Source of the DNA: Humulus lupulus
Lineage: Eukaryota; Streptophyta; Magnoliopsida; Rosales; Cannabaceae
Length of the DNA stretch: 64,000 nucleotides
Assembly: GCF_963169125.1 (NCBI RefSeq)
Contig: NC_084798.1
Location: forward strand, 169,723,980 to 169,787,979
Direction of reading: 5' to 3'
The position numbers and the translations under genes are program-made. Numbering within the stretch: the first letter of the stretch is position 1; the number at the start of each line of letters is the position of its first letter. Shown in pieces: positions 54,183-64,000 of this stretch. The notes beneath the pieces were generated by a model, which saw only the letters and a list, made by a program, of their open reading frames with translations, made no database searches and had not been told where the DNA came from.

Positions 54183-55884
54183 TCATTTGAATTCATTTTT
54201 ATTCACCCAAATTTTCTTAGGTCGTGTCCTTTTCTTCAAGGGAATTTGTCTCAAATTACCATGATGATTAAAGTAATTTTTTTGAAGAAAATTCATCAAG
54301 GTAAAACATTTAGGTCGAATATGACCTTTCACTCCACAAAAATGGAAAATTGGAATAAAATGACCAGTTTTTTTATTCTCGAAATTTCTGGTCTGTTTCT
54401 TATGTGTTGTGACAGATTGAGAAGATGATGCCACATGAGTTTGAGTTGTTCTTGCAGAAGGGTCAGTTGTCGAAACAATAGGATGATTTCCATAAATATA
54501 AATTGTTTTTCCTTTAGGTTTAAATCCATTTGAACCTAACCTAGACAAATCACAAGCTTTTTAACTTGCAAGCAGAACATCATCCAAAACTATAGATCTA
54601 TGATTAAGCATTTTGAAACCTTTCACAATTTTATCAACTTAATTAGACAAACGATTGATTTCAGAATCTTTAGAAACAATCTCAATTTCATATTTTTTAA
54701 CAAGAGAGTCAAGTTCTTCATTTCTCTTCTTGAGAACTTTGTTATTGTTTGTCATCAAACGAATATCTAAACATACTTTCAACCATTGATCATACATGTT
54801 TTTGTATGATTCTTTCAAGGATTCCTCATCCAAATCGGATTCATCCGTATCACCATGGGAACCCTCATCTGTTGAAATAGTATTATTTAAACAAACAAGG
54901 TTCTTATTCACCTGCACAGAAAGAGGTAAGCAAGAAAAAATAGAAGTTAAGGAAAGATTAGAATTTTCTTCCTCATCACTACTTTCAGAGTCCTGGCCAC
55001 TCCAAGTGACTGCCATGACCTTCTTATTTTTCTTTAAGGTATTGGCACATTCAGATTGAATATTTCCAAAACCTTCACACTCCCTGCATTGAATACCTTT
55101 TTTATTAGTAGATTCAAAAGGTTTTGAAAAAGTATTACCTTTGGAGGATTTAGACATGTTTTTCTTGTTACCAATCTTTTTCATAAACTTCTTAATTTTT
55201 TTTTTATAACAAGATGATTTCATCATCATCTTCCTCAGCTGAGCTTTCCATTTTCTCTTTGTAAAATTTCAAGGCAATCGATTTCTCCTTCACAAAAATT
55301 TGTTTCTCTTGTTGGCGGATCTTTTGATTTTGTTCAAAAGTTCGAAGAGATCCCATCAATTCCTCAAATTTTAAGGTGTCAAGGTTCTTTACCTCCTCAA
55401 TGACTGTGATCTTGGATTGAAACATGTCAGGAAGAGATCTAACAATTTTCCTAACCAAAACAGAGTCAGACAACTTTTCTCCTAAAGCAAAATATTCATT
55501 AGCAATGTCAGACAATTCTTCATAAAACTCAGTGAGGGTTTCTTTTTCAGACATGCGAAGGTTTTCAAATCTTGTGGTCAACATTACAAGCCTAGATCTC
55601 TTAACATCAGCGGTTCCTTCAAATTGAGTTTGAAAGATTTCCCAAGCATCTTTGGCGGACTCACAAGATGAAATCAATTTTATATAACTCTCACCAACAC
55701 CATTAAAAATTGCATGTAAATGTTTATTATTATAAATTGACAATTTATCTTCTTCATTAGACCATTCAAGTTCAGATTTTACATGTGTCTTACCAGATTT
55801 CGAATCTGTCTTGACAGGTGGTGTCCAACCGGTCAATATTGATCTCCAAGCCTTTTCATCAAGAGATTTGACAAAAGCTCTCAT
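54183..55884 (-). pseudogene. gag: Sirevirus gag, frameshifted
   Basis: The first 226 codons (55884-55204) carry the UBN2-type gag domain: KDAWEIFQTQFEGTADVKRS, LTTRFENLRMSEKETL, VRKIVRSLPDMFQSK. An A-run slip near 55200-55210 moves the frame. The next 196 codons (55229-54639) hold a basic stretch and a zinc knuckle CRECEGFGNIQSEC whose histidine has become asparagine, then an acidic region and a coiled coil. 54548-54183 carries another knuckle-like CGVKGHIRPKC. Together this is a capsid gene of SIRE type, no longer translatable as one product. Confidence 0.88.
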
Positions 55885-56018
55885 CCTTACTTTCTAGTAT
55901 GGATAGTTAGTATCATTCAACAATGGAGGACGAGTTATAGATCCACTTTCTGTAAAGAAAGACATTTCACAAGATACAAAACAAACGAAAAATTACAAAA
56001 TCTCACTAAGAGTTTAGT

Positions 56019-56037
56019 GACCCGCTCTAATACCAAT
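56019..56037 (-). promoter_or_regulatory. Primer-binding site of the Sirevirus
   Basis: Inside the LTR the minus strand reads ATTGGTATTAGAGCGGGTC, one base off the TGGTATCAGAGC initiator-Met tRNA complement typical of copia elements. Confidence 0.85.
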
Positions 56038-57169
56038 TGAAATTTTATTTTTAGTAATTACCAAATTAATTAAACAATGTGAATTAATTAAGGTGCAGAA
56101 TGGTAATTAAATGTTGAAACAGATTTCAGTTCTGTCGGGACAGACTCCGAACTTGTCACGGCAGAAACTGAACACAATAAAAAGACAGTGCAAAAACAAT
56201 AAAAAACACAACAAATTTTTACAAGGTTCAGAAACCATTTCGAATAACCTACTCCTTGGGGCCACGCCTGGAGAATAAAACCAATTAATAAAGAATCACA
56301 AGTACAAAATATTGACTTAAATAAAACAACACTCCCTCTTGAGATTTGCCACAACTTTGTTGTACTTCTCTTCACTAATCTGATTCTGATTAAAACGCTC
56401 AACCACTTGAACTCCCTTCAATGGCCAGCAAGTGCTTGCATCCTCCCGACACAAGGCTTGTAAAAATCCTCTCCCAAAGACTATAAAAGTTGTGTTCAAA
56501 TTAACCTGTGTATTCACTCATGAACGTGGTATAAACTCACCACAAAAACTAAACACTCATTTTTCTACAAGATCGCATGAATACTATGATCTTGAATACA
56601 AATAAGGAACTCTGACAAACATTACAATACACTCACAAATTATGCACCAACTAGTTCACTTTTTCTCAATGCCTTAGAAGCTTATTTATAGAGTCCAATT
56701 CGTGCTCAGAAAGACTGAGAAAGAATCTCCTAATAAAATCAAGAATATTTGAAGATATTATTGATTGATGAAGAATTGCCTTTTTTAGAAGATTCAGATC
56801 AGACAGATACGAATTTAGTGAGGACAACTAATACCTGTGTCAGATCAAATTTCTCAAGATAGAAATAATGATTAATTACATCAAAGATTCGGTTTCCTGA
56901 AGTTTATTATCTTGAGCTGCACGAAAAATTAAAGACAAATATTCCAGAAATGATTTCGAGTAAGTACAGAATATTTGTTTTATATAACTAAGATACAACT
57001 TCCCTTTATAATCATATTGTGATAAAATTAAGCTAAATAAGGAATCTTACTATTCCGAAAATCACAATAATGGGAAAGTGATATTCCAAAAATCACAATA
57101 AAGAGAAAGTAAAAATTATCTTTTAAATAAAAGATATTTCTATAAAATATACCAATTTTAGGATTTACA
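56038..57169 (-). repeat. 5' LTR of the Sirevirus (1132 bp)
   Basis: Partner of 50227-51348. TATA box CTCTATAAATAAG at 56681-56693 (minus). Followed on the right by target duplication ATTTG (57170-57174). Confidence 0.92.
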
Positions 57170-60100
57170 ATTTGTGTACAAATATACAAAATTCTCATTA
57201 GAATTACCTTTTCTTGTACAAATATTTATTTGTACCCCTATAGGTTTTACTTCACTTTATGTGAGTAAATTTATACTGCTTGGATTGCGTCATATAATTT
57301 TGGCTAAAATTATATATACATCGATAATTCTCGATCCATTTAATATCATGATCCTTGCTATCTCATATTAGTTTATTGCATATGCAAACATTTTGTATTT
57401 TCGACAATAATTCATAATATGATAATTTCCTCCCATATTGACATAACTTAAATAGATCTCATTATTTTCAACATACTTGTCAAACATGTATATTATTTAT
57501 AGGTACCTATATAACCACTTCAAAGGCTTTAATTATTATCAACTTTGTTATGTGTATAACTTCTTTAAGGAGTCTCTTCAGGAGCACCATTTTTATTTAA
57601 TGTTCAAATTATCAATATTATATAACATTAAGGTATCTTCATGAGTGCCTCTTACTTACAACATCTTCAGGACGAACCAAATGAACATTTGTTTTTATAA
57701 TTTTTACTCTGTTCACTTACGCTTCAAGTGTTATTGGACTCATTCTGACTCAATTTAAATAATATTGATTTGCAGTTGGCATACATATATATATATGATT
57801 TTATCATTTTGAACTTCTAGTTCTTATTTTGTGCAAGGATCATTTTTCAAAATATTTATCGATCCGACTGCATTTCTCTCCCCCTGATCGAGAGAATATT
57901 TAAAAAATTAATACATCTTGTAGGGATTTCAATATACCACAATAAATTAATATTTGTTCAAACTCATATATATTATTGGGTAATTGAACTTCAGGTTCAA
58001 CAAATCACAATTACGAACATGTTTCATTTTTAAGAATGAGTCATATATATATGTATAGTTGAAAATATACATGCTTATAATTCTCGTAAGTTCATGATCA
58101 TACGACATTATCACATCGATAATAAATTATGCAATAAAAATCCAATAATGATTCAATAATGCAAAGTGAATATAATTAAATACTCATTATCAAAATAATA
58201 TAATTTTTTTTCTCATACATCTTGGACAAAAAAAAAAGTATATAGAAAAATAATTTTCAGAAGAAATATAATTTCAACTTATAAATAATTATGAAAAATT
58301 TGAGAAATGAATGTGCTAACATTCAAATGACTGGCACTTTTATAAATGATATATATGAAGTAAAAAATTTAACAATAAAACTGGACAAGTTAAAATATTT
58401 ATAAACAGAACATTTGAAAACTAGTTGAAATTTATATATTTTTCTTTTAAAAATGCAAGATATTCAAATTTATTTCACTTCTCATATGCAAAATATATAT
58501 ACATATTTTCTTGAGCACCATATAAGAATTAATAATAAAAAGAATCTTTTGGTTCTTCATCTAAATTTAGGAAAATTTATACATTTTATTGCATATGATT
58601 GATCATTCAATTAATGAACTTCAGGTTCACTATACTTTGTATTTCACTAAAATTTTCAACATATACATAACCGCTATAAAAATTTCATTTTTGTTTATAT
58701 ACTAGAGAATGAAATAAGTTTAATATCCTTCAAAATATATAATAGCAATGATTCTTCAAGAATCATATTTCTCCATTTGATTTTTGTAATATATTATGTT
58801 CAACAACATTATATTTAACAATTTTATCTATCCAATGGTGTGCTTGCTTAAAAGCACAATTATTTTTCAAATATAAACTTATCATTCATTCAAGTTAATA
58901 CACAATGATAATAATCATGTTTGTTGTAGCCAAATAAGTATAATCATAATATGAATATATCACTTATTTTTCTTTCTCGTTTCTTTCCAAGAAGTGGTAA
59001 AATTTATTAATGAAATAAATCATTCCTTATTCTTATGACTTGATATATTATATAATTAAATGTACAACAAGTACATATTATAAGTCTTTTTTTTGCCACA
59101 TTCACAATTATATAGAAATTGTATAACTGGTACATAAAATATGTTTAACTTTAGCTAACAATATATTGTGTTAATGTTTCATCAAGAACATTTTCAAATA
59201 ATCTTTGTGACTTTATAACACTTTGAGGAATGTAATTATAAATTACATTTTGATCAATGACAAAGTTCACAATAATACTAATAATTAGATATTCACTTCT
59301 AGGAATGTGCAATGAATAATTGACATAAGTAATGAATCATTCACTTCAAGGAATAACATTGAAAATACCATACTTGCTTCTGGCAAGAAATATTACATAT
59401 ATAATAACATGACTAATAATATCAATACTCTTTAAATTAAAATTTACTTTTTAACATTCTCTTCAGGGAATAATATTTAATTGTGCAACGAAATTGATAT
59501 ACATATTAACTTCTTTATTGTACAATAAACACACATCCAAGTCAATATCAAAGGTACTTACACCTGAATTAGTTTATTCTCTTCATATTTGTTTTTCAAT
59601 CTTGTTTATCATTATTTCATATTTTAATGTTTTGATGCAATTTTCTTAAAACTTTTGGGACTTGAAAAAATTAGTCACCAACTGCGTCAATTATAATACA
59701 TTTCAATATATTTTTTTTAATTGTGTTCATAAATTTCATATAATTGACAAATATGTGAAATATTCACTTAAGGGAATTTTGCTAAAATATCACAACTCTT
59801 TAGCAATTATATTTCTTTTTATATATCTTAATGAATAATATCACTTTTGTATAATCTTCAGGATATATGGAAGACTTTATCTCAAGGATCTATATATTTT
59901 TTTTTCAATATGTCATAGACATGGAACTTTACAAATTCTAATATAACCATTTGTAAATAACTATAAAATAAATACTATAGAGAAATCAATATTAAATATG
60001 TGAGATAGCAAGAACACATACATATGAATATAATCATATTTACGATAACAAGACATTAAACCATCTAATACTATCATAATGGTAAAATAACAACTCACAT

Positions 60101-60352
60101 ATACATTTTTTTATGATCAATATATATATATATATTGTATGGTAATCATATAAACATACATTCGCAATAAAATATTTTTACCTCAATAAACTATGATGAC
60201 TAGAGGCTTGATAATGAGTTTTGTTATCAACACAAGATGGTGGTTGAAGATTGAATCATTTAGTTCAGATTCAACAAATGATTATGACTAGAGATTCATG
60301 ATAAGAATTTGAACCTACAAATAATGATAGTTAGAGAGTCATGTTGATAACA
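57170..60352 (-). other. Decayed copia interior, right of the Sirevirus
   Basis: Three kilobases, very AT-rich, with no coding frame or motif that I can recognise. By position it held gag through RT of the copia element on the minus strand. Near the 5' LTR the minus strand reads TGTTATCAACATGAC, a possible primer site. Confidence 0.6.
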
Positions 60353-60614
60353 TGTTATAAAACTATTAAGATTACAAAAATATAAAGTATAAAGAAAATA
60401 AATAGACAGAATAACAGAGAGATGCAAAGAGAGAGTGAAGCTCTTGTATATGCTATTTCAATGGGGGAATGACCCCTATTTATACAGATAAATAAGCCCT
60501 AAGGAAATCGAGTAACTACCCTGAATACAATCAAGAATTAATGCCAATATTTTACTTTGGGTAACCTAGTGATTCTTCATTATTATGAACATCATATCAT
60601 TAATTTTTATAACA
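60353..60614 (-). repeat. 5' LTR of the copia element (262 bp)
   Basis: TATA box TGTATAAATAGG at about 60475-60486 on the minus strand. Ends at the AAAAG target duplication (60615-60619). Confidence 0.88.
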
Positions 60615-60619
60615 AAAAG

Positions 60620-60935
60620 TACTTTTTAGAAATGTTACCAACCAGGTCCATAGTTATATCTTATTAAAAAAAATAGTGCAATAAAATTTCAAAAACAAAA
60701 ACTTAAATAAAGAAAAATATGATTATTTTGTTAAGCCTTTCATTTGTTAAACTCATTTCAACTATCTCAAATATTTACACACTTTTCATTTTAAATTACC
60801 TTTGCCATAATTATGTAATAAATTTTAAACATAAATTAAATATAATAAATTATAATTTTTTGTTCTACTAATTAATTTGAAGTATTAATATTATAATTTA
60901 ATTTTATAACATGAAATTTAAAGATATATATATTA
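60620..60935. other. AT-rich flank of the copia insertion and LINE
   Basis: No gene seen. Confidence 0.6.
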
Positions 60936-61361
60936 ATAAAAATTTTTGTTATGGAACAACCTATTGAGTAAGAATGATTATCAACAAAATGCTCTAACTG
61001 TAAGAACCTGGGACATACAATAGCTTCTTGTAAGTTTGTTTTTGAAGTAGCCTGGAAGAAGAAATAATCTAAGAGTAAGCAAGAGACTGTTCCTTCTGAG
61101 GTTGCGGATAATGTAAATCCGAATAGCTCTACTCCGATTCAGCAGCCTCATCTAGGACTTACCCAACCAAGTGATGGACCCAAAGAGCTAAACTAGTCAT
61201 TTCCGAAAAGATCTGGGGTAATGAAACAAACTGAACTTATTCCAGTTGAGCAGACCAGGAACTCTTTCAGTGTGCTCCAAGAGCAGCAGAGGACTTTGAC
61301 TAATCCTTCTCTGGCTTTAGATCTGAATGGAGTTCTGCAACATTCTGAGCTGGAATGTTAG
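60936..61361 (+). pseudogene. L1-type LINE ORF1, 3' part
   Basis: In frame with position 60981 it reads MEQPIE, two stops, then KCSNCKNLGHTIASCK, a CX2CX4HX4C zinc knuckle typical of plant L1 ORF1, followed by FVFEVAWKKK and a low-complexity tail. It ends at 61361, overlapping the start of ORF2 by 35 bases in another frame. Upstream ORF1 sequence is missing, so the LINE is 5' truncated. Confidence 0.75.
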
Positions 61362-63407
61362 AGGTTTGAATAGAAAGAATAAACAGATGTTGGTTCTAGA
61401 TGTCTGTAGATTGAATAAAGTTGGAATTGGGGCTCTTCTTCAAACTAAAATCAAGGGAGAGAAAATTAAGGAAGTTATGTGTTCTACTTTTGTTGGTTGG
61501 GATTATTATGGTAGTTTGAGCTTGGAGGGTAGAATTTTATTGATTTGGAAAGCTAATTTGGTTCATATTGAAGTAATTCAGGAGAGTGACCAGCTTTTAC
61601 ACTATAGAGTTAGAATTTGCAATAACAAACATGATTTTTGTCTTACCATTGTGTATGGATCAAATTTTTTGGAGATTAGGAGAACCTTATGGTATGATTT
61701 GGCTCATTTGCATTTCCCAATTAAACCTTGGATCATTTTGGGGGATTTTAATGCTGTTTTGACACTGCTGAAAGAATGGGTGGGAGATCTATTTCAGTGA
61801 AAGAAATGGAGGATGCTCGGCAGTGGCTTGACCTTGGTTTGGTTGATGAACTGAAGATAATGGGATCTTATTATACTTGGTCTAATAATCAAGAAGAAGG
61901 GTCTGGCATTTTCTCTAAGTTGGACAGGGTGTTTTCTAATGAGGCTTGGTTGGATTCATTTCCATTAGTTACTGTTGTTTCTCAATGGGAGGTGATATCA
62001 GATCATTGTTTTATTCTTCTCAAGCAACTTGAAGTCAAGAGGATGAGGGTGAAGCCATTTCGTTTCTATAACATGTGGTCCTCTCATCCTAGTTTCAGGG
62101 AGACCGTTTTGGCTAGCTGGTCTAAAACTTTACATTTTGAGGGTCGTGGCTTGAAGTAGATTGTTTGGAAGCTTATCCGTCTTAAACATGTTTTGAAGAA
62201 CTTTAATTGGCAGGTTATGGGGGATGCTATTTGTAATTATGAGAGAAGTAAATCCTAATTTCAACAGGCCCAACCAAACTTTATGATGATCCGAGTAATT
62301 GCTGTTTGAGTTCTGCAGAAAGAGACGCTTTCTTGGAGTTTAGTAGACAGGAGAAGATATATGCTAGCTTTCTCCGCCAAAAGAGTAAAATTGCTTGGCT
62401 TCGTTTTGGTGATGAAAATTCCTCCTTCTTTCATGCTAGTTTGAAGAAAAGGAAAGCTGCCAATTAGATTGTGTCTTTCATTTCTGCTGATGGTCAGGTT
62501 GAGGACGATTATAATAAGGTTATTCATCATTTTCTACAACATTTTAAGAGTTTCTTGGGTTGTGCTAGTAAGGCTACAGGCTATATTGACCCTCAAAATA
62601 TTGCTTTTGGTCCGGTTCTAGGTATTGATGCCCAATTGGAGTTAATCAAACCGTTCTCCTCTCAAGAAGTTAAAGCAGCTATGTTTAGCATTCACTCAAT
62701 TAAGAGCCCAGGTCCTGATGGATATGGGGATGGGTTTTTCAAAGCTTTGTGGAAGGATATAGGCAAGGAAATGTCTATGGCTGTCCTCGATTTTTTTTTA
62801 TTCAGGTGGCATCCTTAACTTTCTAAATAATACCATCATTTCTCTCATTGCTAAGGTGGATCATCCGATTAATGCAACTGATTTTAGGCCTATTGCTTGT
62901 TGTACCACTATTTACAAATGCATTTCTAAAATGATTTGTAGTCGACTTGCTACTGTTCTTCCTTCTCTGATTAATCAAAATCAGGGTGCTTTTATAAAGC
63001 ATAGGTCGCTAGCTTTTAATGTCCTCATTCTTCAAGAATTGATTAAGGGGTACAATAGGAAAAATAGTTCTCCTCAGTGTACGATGAAGATTGATATTAG
63101 TAAAGCTTATGACTCAATTGATTGGGATTTCTTGGAGAATTTATTGAATGCTCTTTGTTTTTCTAGTAGATTCATAAGGTGGATCATGGTGTGTTTGAGG
63201 GGTTCTTCATATTCTTTGGCGATGAATGGAAGAATTCAAGGTCATTTTCAAGGAGGCAAAGGGCTTAGACAAGGTGACCCAATCTCTCCTATGCTCTTTG
63301 TTATTGTGATGGATTATCTTACCTGATTATTGATTAAAGCTTCCAAGGAGAAAGATTTCAGATTTCACCAATTGTGCAAATCTCTTAATCTTGCGAGTCT
63401 TTGTTTT
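61327..63407 (+). pseudogene. L1-type LINE ORF2 (endonuclease and reverse transcriptase), broken
   Basis: ATG at 61327. The endonuclease domain (61327-62158) shows ILSWNVRGLNRKNK, LQTKIKG, then WIILGDFNAVL and, after a frame change near 61775, YYTWSNNQ and SDHCFIL. The RT domain (62471-63326) shows SIKSPGPDGYGDGFFKALW, FRPIACCTTIYKCISKMI, INQNQGAFIKHRS, MKIDISKAYDSIDWDFLENL, and GLRQGDPISPMLFVIVMD. The YADD block and everything after it are missing, because a Tat LTR starts at 63408. At least four frame changes or stops occur. The protein would nick DNA and copy its own RNA. Confidence 0.92.
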
Positions 63408-64000
63408 TGTTGACCCTCGATTTGGCCAACGACACAGAGTCAAATGTATGAAAAAGTATAAAACAAGAATGAGAAAAATGATCTAACAGAATGGAAGAAA
63501 ATACCAAGGAATTATAGTGGTTAGGTCCCAAAGATTGGTAATAACCTACGTCCACTTAGTGATATTGTTATTATTGAATCTCAAAGCAGTGATCAAAGAA
63601 CTAGGGTTCTTTGAGTTTCACAAATCTTGAATGTACTACAATTAGACGATGTACAATTCACTATAGCTCTCTTTTCTCTCAATAGTTAGCACATAGATTC
63701 GGGAATCAAAAGCTCAAAAGTCCATTCCTTGAGTTATTTCATGCATATTTATAGGCTCAAGGAGGGTTACACATGGCAACATGCCCTATCTTTCCTTAAT
63801 AATCGCATATCAAGATAATAATGAAGAAATATTCAACGCAGTTATTATAAGATTACAACTTAAGAAGGAAATAACTTAAATTATACGACCAGCCTGGTCG
63901 TATCAAAAATTAACCCTGACGATGCGGTGTGCTTCTGGTCGATAGTCGAGCAGTACTTTCGCCATGTGTGAGAAATTATCGCCACGTCATCAGCAACCAT
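63408..64000 (-). repeat. Tat LTR, continuing past the window
   Basis: Begins TGTTGACCCTCGATTTGGCCAACG and resembles 4547-5157 throughout, including the CTATAAATATGCATG box near 63740 (minus). At 64000 it is within about a dozen bases of the expected LTR end. Its left edge lies in LINE sequence, so it is either a solo LTR or the 3' LTR of a minus-strand element. Confidence 0.85.

Larger units (their letters stand above)
50227..57169 (-). mobile_element. Internally deleted Sirevirus (Ty1/copia, SIRE lineage)
   Basis: LTRs 50227-51348 and 56038-57169 (minus TGTAAATCC...AATTTCA) with perfect target duplication ATTTG (50222-50226 and 57170-57174). Order on the minus strand: LTR, Met-tRNA-type primer site, gag, protease remnant, then RT end and RNase H, extra ORF remnant, polypurine tract, LTR. 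Integrase and most of RT are deleted near 53640-53685. The gag sequence with its CRECEGFGNIQSEC segment identifies the SIRE lineage. Frameshifts and stops make it inactive. Confidence 0.93.
48472..60614 (-). mobile_element. Degenerate Ty1/copia element with short LTRs
   Basis: LTRs of about 254-262 bp (48472-48725 and 60353-60614) run TGTTATAAA to TTTATAACA on the minus strand. A perfect target duplication AAAAG (48467-48471 and 60615-60619) flanks them. The minus-strand polypurine tract CAAGGGGGG precedes the 3' LTR. The original interior (48726-50226 plus 57170-60352) is decayed. Only a copia-type RNase H tail is recognisable. A Sirevirus inserted at 50227-57169. Confidence 0.88.

Noticed and set aside
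1..64000. tRNA or rRNA genes, CRISPR arrays, bacterial-type operons
   Set aside because: None seen; tRNA-like matches are only primer-binding sites, and the sequence is plant nuclear DNA.

Overview
The window is repeat-dense nuclear DNA of a flowering plant. I see no gene that looks like a functional host gene. The evidence is plant Ty3/gypsy Tat-lineage retrotransposons with two RNase H domains, a Sirevirus-type Ty1/copia element, Tekay-like LTRs, an L1-type LINE, a CACTA DNA transposon and captured pieces of a plant nitrate reductase gene. The AT-rich spacers and the transposon mix suggest a dicot with a transposon-rich genome. I cannot name the species.

Layout from left to right. 1-2286 is most of a Tekay-like LTR (minus) set into 2287-5157, the 5' end of a degenerate Tat element (minus). 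5158-6549 is AT-rich spacer. 6550-43101 is one large nest. The host is a non-coding LTR element (minus), and its interior received a Tat element (plus, 8383-25867, target duplication GTCAA). That Tat element was itself hit by a CACTA transposon (15470-21239, duplication CCA). The host's right LTR received a second, nearly intact Tat element (minus, 28540-42992, duplication TCTCT). 43102-47033 is a patchwork of LTR and gag fragments. 47034-48471 is AT-rich with a short tandem repeat. 48472-60614 is a degenerate copia element (minus, duplication AAAAG) carrying a Sirevirus (minus, 50227-57169, duplication ATTTG). 60936-63407 is an L1 LINE (plus), cut off by a Tat LTR (minus, 63408 to the window end).

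The most notable content is in the young Tat element at 28540-42992. Its two 886-bp LTRs differ at only four positions that I could find. Besides gag and pol on the minus strand, it carries on the opposite strand a gene with its own TATA box. I can assemble this gene into five exons and four introns with a continuous 1123-codon reading frame; the start codon is completed by splicing. It encodes a PF04195-like 'putative gypsy type transposon' domain, a glutamine-rich stretch and a long coiled coil. The older Tat element at 8383-25867 carries a decayed antisense gene of the same architecture. In the young element the convergent gag-pol and antisense genes are separated by an array of about 70-bp repeats, and the core of that repeat also occurs inside gag.

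The CACTA element has no transposase. It carries two neighbouring exons of nitrate reductase, with frame damage, together with other exon-like pieces, so it looks like a gene-capturing (Pack-type) transposon.
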